Source: Ralstonia pickettii
Lineage (GTDB): Bacteria > Pseudomonadota > Gammaproteobacteria > Burkholderiales > Burkholderiaceae
Direction: 5' to 3'
Length of the DNA stretch: 58,208 bases
Assembly: GCF_001699815.1 (NCBI RefSeq)
Contig: NZ_MCGB01000002.1
Span: 1-58,208, forward strand
The notes under the pieces are model-generated. The model was given only the letters and a program-made list of their open reading frames with translations, was not told the origin of the DNA and ran no database searches. The position numbers and the translations under genes are program-made. Shown one piece after another: positions 53,356 to 58,208 of the stretch; within the stretch, counting starts at the first letter, position 1, and each line of letters opens with the position of its first letter.

Positions 53356-54504
53356 ATGGCCCTCATCTTCTACCTCACGCACGTTCACCTTGGCTTCGGC
53401 ACCATCAATGAACTGAAAAGCGAATGCGCACGCGTCGGCATCCGCCGGCCGATGATCGTGACCGACAAGGGCGTAGCCGCCGCAGGGCTGGCACAGCGCG
53501 CCATTGACGCCACGGGCGGCTTGCCCGTCACCGTGTTCGACGAAACGCCCTCCAACCCAACCGAGGCGATGGTGCTGAAAGCCACCGCACAGTATAAAGA
53601 CGCCGGCTGCGACGGGCTGATCGCCATTGGCGGCGGTTCGTCGATCGACCTGGCCAAGGGCATCGCCATTGCGGCCACGCACCCGGAACCGCTCACCACC
53701 TACGCGACCATCGAGGGCGGCAGCACGAAGATCACGGAAGCGGCAGCGCCGCTGATTGCGATTCCCACGACGGCCGGCACCGGCAGCGAGGTGGCGCGCG
53801 GCGCGATCATCATCCTGGAAGACGGCCGCAAGCTCGGTTTCCACTCCTGGCATCTGCTGCCCAAGTCCGCCATCTGCGATGCGGAACTGACGCTCGGTCT
53901 GCCGCCCGCGCTGACGGCCGCCACTGGCATGGACGCGATCGCGCATTGCATCGAGACCTTCCTGGCCCCGGCGTTCAACCCGCCCGCGGACGGCATCGCC
54001 CTGGATGGTTTGGAGCGCGCATGGGCCAACATCGAACGCGCCACGCGCGATGGCACTGACCGCGATGCGCGCCTGAACATGATGAGCGCGTCGATGCAGG
54101 GCGCGATGGCGTTTCAGAAGGGCTTGGGGTGCGTGCATTCGTTGTCGCACCCGCTGGGCGGCGTGAAGGTCGACGGCAAGACTGGGTTGCATCACGGCAC
54201 GCTGAATGCGGTGGTGCTGCCGGCGGTGCTGCGCTTCAACGAAACGGCCGAGACGGTGGTGCGCGACAACCGCTACGCCCGCATGCGCCGCGTGATGAAC
54301 CTGCCGGCGGGCGCCGACCTTGCCCAGGCCGTGCACGACCTGACGGCGCGCCTGGGTCTGCCGACCGGCCTGCGCCAGATGGGCGTGCCCGAAGATGCGC
54401 TGGAACACGTCGTGGAAGGCGCCCTGCTCGACCACTGCCACAAGACCAACCCGCGCATCGCCACAGCGGACGACTACCGCCGCATGCTGGCGGAGTCGAT
54501 GTAA
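53356..54504 (+). CDS. Iron-containing (group III) alcohol dehydrogenase
   Basis: 382 residues. NAD-binding GGGSSIDLAKGIA (about 94-106), TTAGTGSEV (about 139) and the metal ligands in GMDAIAHCIE (Asp, His; about 193-199), CVHSLSHPLGG and LHHGTLNAV are present. It oxidises a primary or secondary alcohol or reduces an aldehyde; maleylacetate reductases are a related alternative, though the full Fe ligand set argues for an alcohol dehydrogenase. CTGGAGAC precedes the ATG. Confidence 0.9.
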   Translation: MALIFYLTHVHLGFGTINELKSECARVGIRRPMIVTDKGVAAAGLAQRAIDATGGLPVTVFDETPSNPTEAMVLKATAQYKDAGCDGLIAIGGGSSIDLAKGIAIAATHPEPLTTYATIEGGSTKITEAAAPLIAIPTTAGTGSEVARGAIIILEDGRKLGFHSWHLLPKSAICDAELTLGLPPALTAATGMDAIAHCIETFLAPAFNPPADGIALDGLERAWANIERATRDGTDRDARLNMMSASMQGAMAFQKGLGCVHSLSHPLGGVKVDGKTGLHHGTLNAVVLPAVLRFNETAETVVRDNRYARMRRVMNLPAGADLAQAVHDLTARLGLPTGLRQMGVPEDALEHVVEGALLDHCHKTNPRIATADDYRRMLAESM

Positions 54505-54513
54505 CGCGGGCGT

Positions 54514-55440
54514 TCAGGAAACGAACGACCGGATCAGCGCATTAACGCGCTCCGGTTGTTCGTGCACGACCCAGTGCGTGCCGTCGGGAATGCGCTCCAG
54601 GCGCATGTCAGGAATGAAGCGTTCCAACCCGTTGAGCAGGCTTTTCGGCAGCGCCATGTCCATCTCGCCCCAGATCACGAGCGTGGGCACCTTCACAATA
54701 AACGCCTCGGGCGGCATCTGGTCGATGCGCAACGGCGCCGTGCCCTCGGTGGGCGGGTGCAACGGCGAGGCGCGGTAATAGTTGACGCCGCCGGTCAGGC
54801 CATGCGAGCCGCCTTCGCCCGGCTGGCTCCAGGCGGCGTGATAGCGCGCCCGCACCTCGGGCGTGAACCATTCGGCCACGGGCTGGCCCATACCGCTGAA
54901 GAAGCCCTCGAGCTTTTCGAACTCGTTGGCGGCCAGCGCCTCCTCCGAGCCCGGCTGGCGTAGCCAATTCATATACGCTGATGAAGCCTGCTGCGCGGGA
55001 TCGCTCAGCAGCGCATTCGCAAACACCCACGGGTGCGGCGAATTGACGATCACCAACCGCTCGACCAACTCCGGATGCTGAATGGCAAGGTTCCAGCAGA
55101 TCGCCCCGCCCCAGTCATGCGCGACCACAATCGCTCGCTCATAGCCGAGCGCCGCGATGAACTGCTCCAGATCCTGCACGAGAAATTTCGGTCGATACGC
55201 ATCCACCGCAGCCGGCTTGCTCGACAGGTTGAACCCACGCATGTCGGGCGCTACGGCAAAGTGCGTGGCGCCAAACGCAGCCAGCTGCGCTTCCCACTCG
55301 TACCAGAACTCCGGAAAGCCGTGTACGAACAGCATCAGCGGTGCGCCGCGCTTGCCGGCGCTGGCGTAATGGAGCCGCGTGCCGTTGGGCAGATCGGCGA
55401 ATTGCGATTCCGTGATGGCGGCAGCCGTTGCAGTGTTCAT
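54514..55440 (-). CDS. Alpha/beta hydrolase, epoxide hydrolase/dehalogenase type
   Basis: 308 residues. HGFPEFWYEWEAQL (about 40-53), the nucleophile elbow VAHDWGGA with Asp rather than Ser (about 112), and the C-terminal His in DGTHWVVHEQPE (about 290) match soluble epoxide hydrolases and haloacetate dehalogenases. The Asp nucleophile means ester formation with an epoxide or halide carbon. Last of the four-gene run aldolase-GST-SDR-hydrolase, 36 bases after SDR. Confidence 0.87.
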   Translation of the reverse strand: MNTATAAAITESQFADLPNGTRLHYASAGKRGAPLMLFVHGFPEFWYEWEAQLAAFGATHFAVAPDMRGFNLSSKPAAVDAYRPKFLVQDLEQFIAALGYERAIVVAHDWGGAICWNLAIQHPELVERLVIVNSPHPWVFANALLSDPAQQASSAYMNWLRQPGSEEALAANEFEKLEGFFSGMGQPVAEWFTPEVRARYHAAWSQPGEGGSHGLTGGVNYYRASPLHPPTEGTAPLRIDQMPPEAFIVKVPTLVIWGEMDMALPKSLLNGLERFIPDMRLERIPDGTHWVVHEQPERVNALIRSFVS

Positions 55441-55476
55441 GGCGATCTCGGCGTTATGGCAGTCGTGGAGGTGGGG

Positions 55477-56379
55477 TTACCCGCGCAGCGCATCGACCAG
55501 ACGCGCACGCACGTCTGGCTTGCCTTCAAACGGATCGGACGGATTGCGCTGCGAGACGATGTCTTCAAAACGATGCTGCACGGGCGCCAGCGCGTGTGGG
55601 TGCGAGTAGATGTAGAAGCCCGCGTTGCGGATCGCATCGAAGGTCATCTGGCCGACCTGCTCGGCGGTGACCTTGCCGGAGCTGACCGCCTTTTCCGACA
55701 TGGCGCGCGAAACGAGCTGCGACTTGGTGGGCGGCGCCGTGTTGGCCAGATCCTGTGGGCGGTTGCGGTCAGACTGCGTGATGCCGGTCGGCACGAAGTA
55801 CGGGCACAGCACCGAGCAATGGATCTGTTCGGTGACCAGGCTCAAGTCCTGATACAGCGATTCGGACAGCGCCACCACCGCGTGCTTGGACACGTTGTAG
55901 ATGCCCATGGCCGGCGCATTCAGCAGCCCTGCCATCGACGCCGTATTGACGATATGACCCTCGTAAGACGGATCTTTCTTGGCGGCTTCGAGCATCAGCG
56001 GCGTGAAGATGCGTACACCGTGGATGACGCCGTGCAGGTTCACGCCGAGCACCCAATCCCAGTCGCGCTCGGTGTTCTCCCAGATCAGCCCGCCCGCACC
56101 CACGCCGGCGTTGTTGAACAGGAGGTTGACCTTGCCGAACGCCTTGATGGCGGCATCGGCCAGCGCTTGCACGTCTTCCACCTTCGACACGTCGACGCGC
56201 AGGCCGATCACTTCCACGCCCTGCGCCGAGAATTCGGCCACGGCGGCATCCAGCGCATCCTGCTGGATATCGGCCAGCACCAGCTTCATGCCCAACCCGG
56301 CACCAATCTTGGCGAACTCCTTGCCAAAACCCGACGCACCGCCCGTGATGACGGCCACACCGCCTGCGAATTGCTTCAT
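55477..56379 (-). CDS. Short-chain dehydrogenase/reductase
   Basis: 300 residues. The cofactor motif is GGASGFG (about 13-19), NNAG follows (about 90), and the catalytic Ser in NTASMAG and Tyr-x3-Lys in YNVSK (about 155-160) are intact. A classical SDR with an extended C-terminus. It probably oxidises a hydroxyl in the pathway run by its neighbours; the substrate is unknown. Confidence 0.9.
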   Translation of the reverse strand: MKQFAGGVAVITGGASGFGKEFAKIGAGLGMKLVLADIQQDALDAAVAEFSAQGVEVIGLRVDVSKVEDVQALADAAIKAFGKVNLLFNNAGVGAGGLIWENTERDWDWVLGVNLHGVIHGVRIFTPLMLEAAKKDPSYEGHIVNTASMAGLLNAPAMGIYNVSKHAVVALSESLYQDLSLVTEQIHCSVLCPYFVPTGITQSDRNRPQDLANTAPPTKSQLVSRAMSEKAVSSGKVTAEQVGQMTFDAIRNAGFYIYSHPHALAPVQHRFEDIVSQRNPSDPFEGKPDVRARLVDALRG

Positions 56380-56435
56380 ACGTGTCTCACTGATGTCGTT
56401 GTAGTAGGAAAGGCGATCGAGATGGCAAAGCCGTG

Positions 56436-57392
56436 TCAGCCTGCCGCCTCGACCTTGCGCACGGCATAACCCACGCGCGGAAAATGCACCACCACCTGGC
56501 CGACGCGCGGGTCTTCGCGCAGCACGCCAACGCTGTCGCGCGTGGAGACGACGAGGTCCCCTTCGACAGGATCGACGCCGTAGTCGACCGCCGCCACCGT
56601 CACGCGCGTGCCTTTGGGCACGCCGTAGCTATCGTCGAAGGTAGCGTTCGTTTCCGTCAGCGCACGCGGTGTGGCGGCCCTGGCAACGTCCAGCGCCTCG
56701 GCCGGGGTCATCGGTTGCGCTTGCGAGTGCCCGAACGCCGCAACGCGATGCATCCATGCCACGACTTCCGGGTGCGCATCGAGAATACCGGCCACCGCCG
56801 TCGCACGGCGGATGAACCACAGGCAGTGGTAGACGGAAAAATCGGCCACGGTTGGCTGCTCGCCAAACAGGAAGATGCGTTCGCCCGTGGCGAGTTGACG
56901 TTGCAGCTGCGCCAGGAAAACATTCAGCGTGGCGGTGGCTTCCGGCAGCGGCGTGCGCAAACCGGTGCCACCCGCACGCATCGCCTTGCGGTCTTCCACG
57001 AAGGCTTTGACGTATGCTTCTGGCGCGTCGCCAAACAGGCTCTGGAAGCCCGCCGGTTGCGTCACGAATGTCGCTGTAGCCCAGAACAGCGCCGTATCGG
57101 CCCACTGCGCCATTGAAAACACCGCAGCGGCATGCTCTGCGGGATACAGCGTCGGCGCGGGATGGATGGACTCCAGCGTCTGCGCGATCAGCGCGGTATC
57201 GCAATAGATGTCCGCGCCGATCTGCAGGAACGGTGTACGCCGGTAGCCGCCGGTGAGCGGCATCACATCGGGCTTGGGCAAGATCGGCGGCACCGTGACG
57301 GACTTCCACGGCTGGTCTTTGTAGCCGAGGATCAAACGCACCTTCTCAGAAAACGGCGAGGTGGCGTAGTGATGCAGGATCAGGTCCGTCAT
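56436..57392 (-). CDS. Glutathione S-transferase family protein with extra C-terminal domain
   Basis: 318 residues against about 210 for common GSTs. The thioredoxin-like N-domain (about 1-80) has HHYATSPFSEKVRLIL with a likely catalytic Ser, and YRRTPFLQIGADIYCDTALI. The helical domain follows (about 90-215). An additional region of about 95 residues (after 220) has a beta-rich sequence, GTRVTVAAVDYGVDPVEGDLV. Its role is unknown. It may detoxify an epoxide or other electrophile made by the pathway. Confidence 0.85.
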   Translation of the reverse strand: MTDLILHHYATSPFSEKVRLILGYKDQPWKSVTVPPILPKPDVMPLTGGYRRTPFLQIGADIYCDTALIAQTLESIHPAPTLYPAEHAAAVFSMAQWADTALFWATATFVTQPAGFQSLFGDAPEAYVKAFVEDRKAMRAGGTGLRTPLPEATATLNVFLAQLQRQLATGERIFLFGEQPTVADFSVYHCLWFIRRATAVAGILDAHPEVVAWMHRVAAFGHSQAQPMTPAEALDVARAATPRALTETNATFDDSYGVPKGTRVTVAAVDYGVDPVEGDLVVSTRDSVGVLREDPRVGQVVVHFPRVGYAVRKVEAAG

Positions 57393-57419
57393 GCGGGCTC
57401 CAGAAATGTGCGTTGCCGA

Positions 57420-58208
57420 TCAGTCGAGCAGATCGGGTTGTTCTTTGACGATGCGCGCATACAGCGGCTGGAACTGGAACCACCCCGCCTGCGCCGATCC
57501 GACGATGGAATACGCCTGGCGGGCAGCGGCATCGGAAATCGTGCGTAGTGCGTCGCCGGTGCGCGCCGCAGCGGCTTCGGCCAGCAACTGCACCTGGCAG
57601 GAGCGCTCCATCGTGATGAACCACCACGCTGCTTCGTCGACCGTCTTGCCGACCGTCAGCAGGCCATGGTTCTGCAGGATGGCGGCCTTGTTGTCGCCCA
57701 GCGCTTCTGCAATGCGCTGGCCTTCGTCCAGCTCGACCACTACGCCGCCGAAATCGTCATACACAGCGTGGTCGCCATAAAAGGCGCACACGTCTTGCGT
57801 AAGCGGGTCGAGTTTGCGGCCGAGCGTCGACCACGCCCGTCCGTACGTGCTGTGCGAGTGCGCAGCGGCCACCGGGTCGGGGCGCGCCTGGTGCACGCGC
57901 GAGTGAATCGCAAACGCTGCGGCGTTGACCGGGTAATCCCCTTCCACCACGTTGCCGTGGTGATCGCAGCGGATCAGGTTCGATACCGTCACCTGGCTGA
58001 AATGCACACCGAACGGGTTCACCCAGAAGCTGTCCTGGTGTTCCGGATCGCGCGCCGTGATGTGTCCGGCCACACCTTCGTCGAAACCGAATTTGGAGAA
58101 CAAGCGAAACGCCGCAGCCAGGCGCTGTTTGCGATGCAGGCGCTCTTCTTCAACGGTGGCAAATTGCGGCGGGCGCGGCAGGTTGCGATAGCGCGCGGCA
58201 GCCTCGGG
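57420..58208 (-). CDS. Class II aldolase/adducin family protein (5' end beyond window)
   Basis: At least 263 residues, open to the window edge. The metal-binding His pair is in AAHSHSTYGRAWS and a third His in LQNHGLLTVGKT. TARDPEHQDSFWVNPFGVHFSQV is the family's substrate-loop region. Such proteins are zinc aldolases or decarboxylases (fuculose-phosphate type), though many members in catabolic operons have unknown roles. First visible gene of the aldolase-GST-SDR-hydrolase run (27-base gap to GST). The true start lies right of the window. Confidence 0.85.
   Translation of the reverse strand, partial: PEAAARYRNLPRPPQFATVEEERLHRKQRLAAAFRLFSKFGFDEGVAGHITARDPEHQDSFWVNPFGVHFSQVTVSNLIRCDHHGNVVEGDYPVNAAAFAIHSRVHQARPDPVAAAHSHSTYGRAWSTLGRKLDPLTQDVCAFYGDHAVYDDFGGVVVELDEGQRIAEALGDNKAAILQNHGLLTVGKTVDEAAWWFITMERSCQVQLLAEAAAARTGDALRTISDAAARQAYSIVGSAQAGWFQFQPLYARIVKEQPDLLD

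Noticed and set aside
1-58208. CRISPR arrays, insertion sequences, prophage or integron
   Set aside because: I saw no regularly spaced repeats, transposase, integrase or phage structural genes; the two gene scars have no mobile-element signature.
1-58208. tRNA or rRNA genes
   Set aside because: No cloverleaf with a TTCRA T-loop or rRNA-like stretch was found by eye in the intergenic regions; a tRNA or Rfam scan would settle it.

Overview
The window (58,208 bases, high GC, dense short-gap operons) looks like chromosome of a betaproteobacterium of the Burkholderiaceae, most likely a Ralstonia or close relative. This rests on the cat-ben gene order, the pilZ-holB-tmk-mltG-ygfZ block, the DUF4936 gene and overall gene style. 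It is an inference, because no rRNA or other phylogenetic marker is present. I saw no tRNA, rRNA, CRISPR array, insertion sequence or prophage.

Layout. (1) 0.1-3.2 kb: a large bifunctional penicillin-binding protein. (2) 3.3-13.1 kb: a complete benzoate-to-3-oxoadipate-enol-lactone pathway. A LysR regulator (catR) is divergent from catB-catC-catA-benA-benB-benC-benD and two benzoate transporters. Two BenM/CatM-type ATAC-N7-GTAT sites lie between regulator and operon. (3) 13.1-13.3 kb: a 53-codon gene with its own promoter and terminator. (4) 13.7-17.0 kb: bioA-bioF-bioD without bioB, then a lipoprotein, a membrane protein, a DUF1653 protein and a zinc-ribbon protein. (5) 19.0-25.8 kb: a LysR-controlled cluster of HMG-CoA-lyase-like enzyme, family III CoA-transferase, LeuC/LeuD-like dehydratase and MFS carrier. 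It is best read as a route from citraconate or a related 2-alkylmalate to acetyl-CoA plus a 2-oxoacid. (6) 25.8-26.4 kb: a scar holding a collapsed DEAD-box helicase gene. (7) 26.4-33.9 kb: an MFS/AraC pair, then a LysR-MFS-M20 hydrolase-amidase cluster. (8) 33.9-34.9 kb: a second scar, where a divergent lysR/azoreductase pair has lost both 5' ends. (9) 34.9-40.6 kb: a six-gene LacI-ABC transporter-phosphodiesterase operon, preceded by a strong Pho box, a -10 element and a perfect LacI operator. (10) 40.8-49.4 kb: egtB, an ankyrin protein and mostly core genes (tatD, pilZ, holB, tmk, mltG, ygfZ). (11) 49.4-58.2 kb: a lipid or xenobiotic catabolic region with a fatty-acid hydroxylase-family protein, LysR, GNAT, thioesterase, HSL-type esterase, iron alcohol dehydrogenase, epoxide-hydrolase-like protein, SDR, an extended GST and a class II aldolase cut by the window end.

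Most notable is the phosphodiesterase operon. A 15/18 Pho box sits 10 bases from a -10 hexamer that a LacI-type palindrome touches, so the DNA alone predicts phosphate-starvation activation combined with substrate-relieved repression of an organophosphate uptake and hydrolysis system. The second is the putative citramalate-type catabolic cluster. The two deletion scars are clear evidence of recent gene loss.
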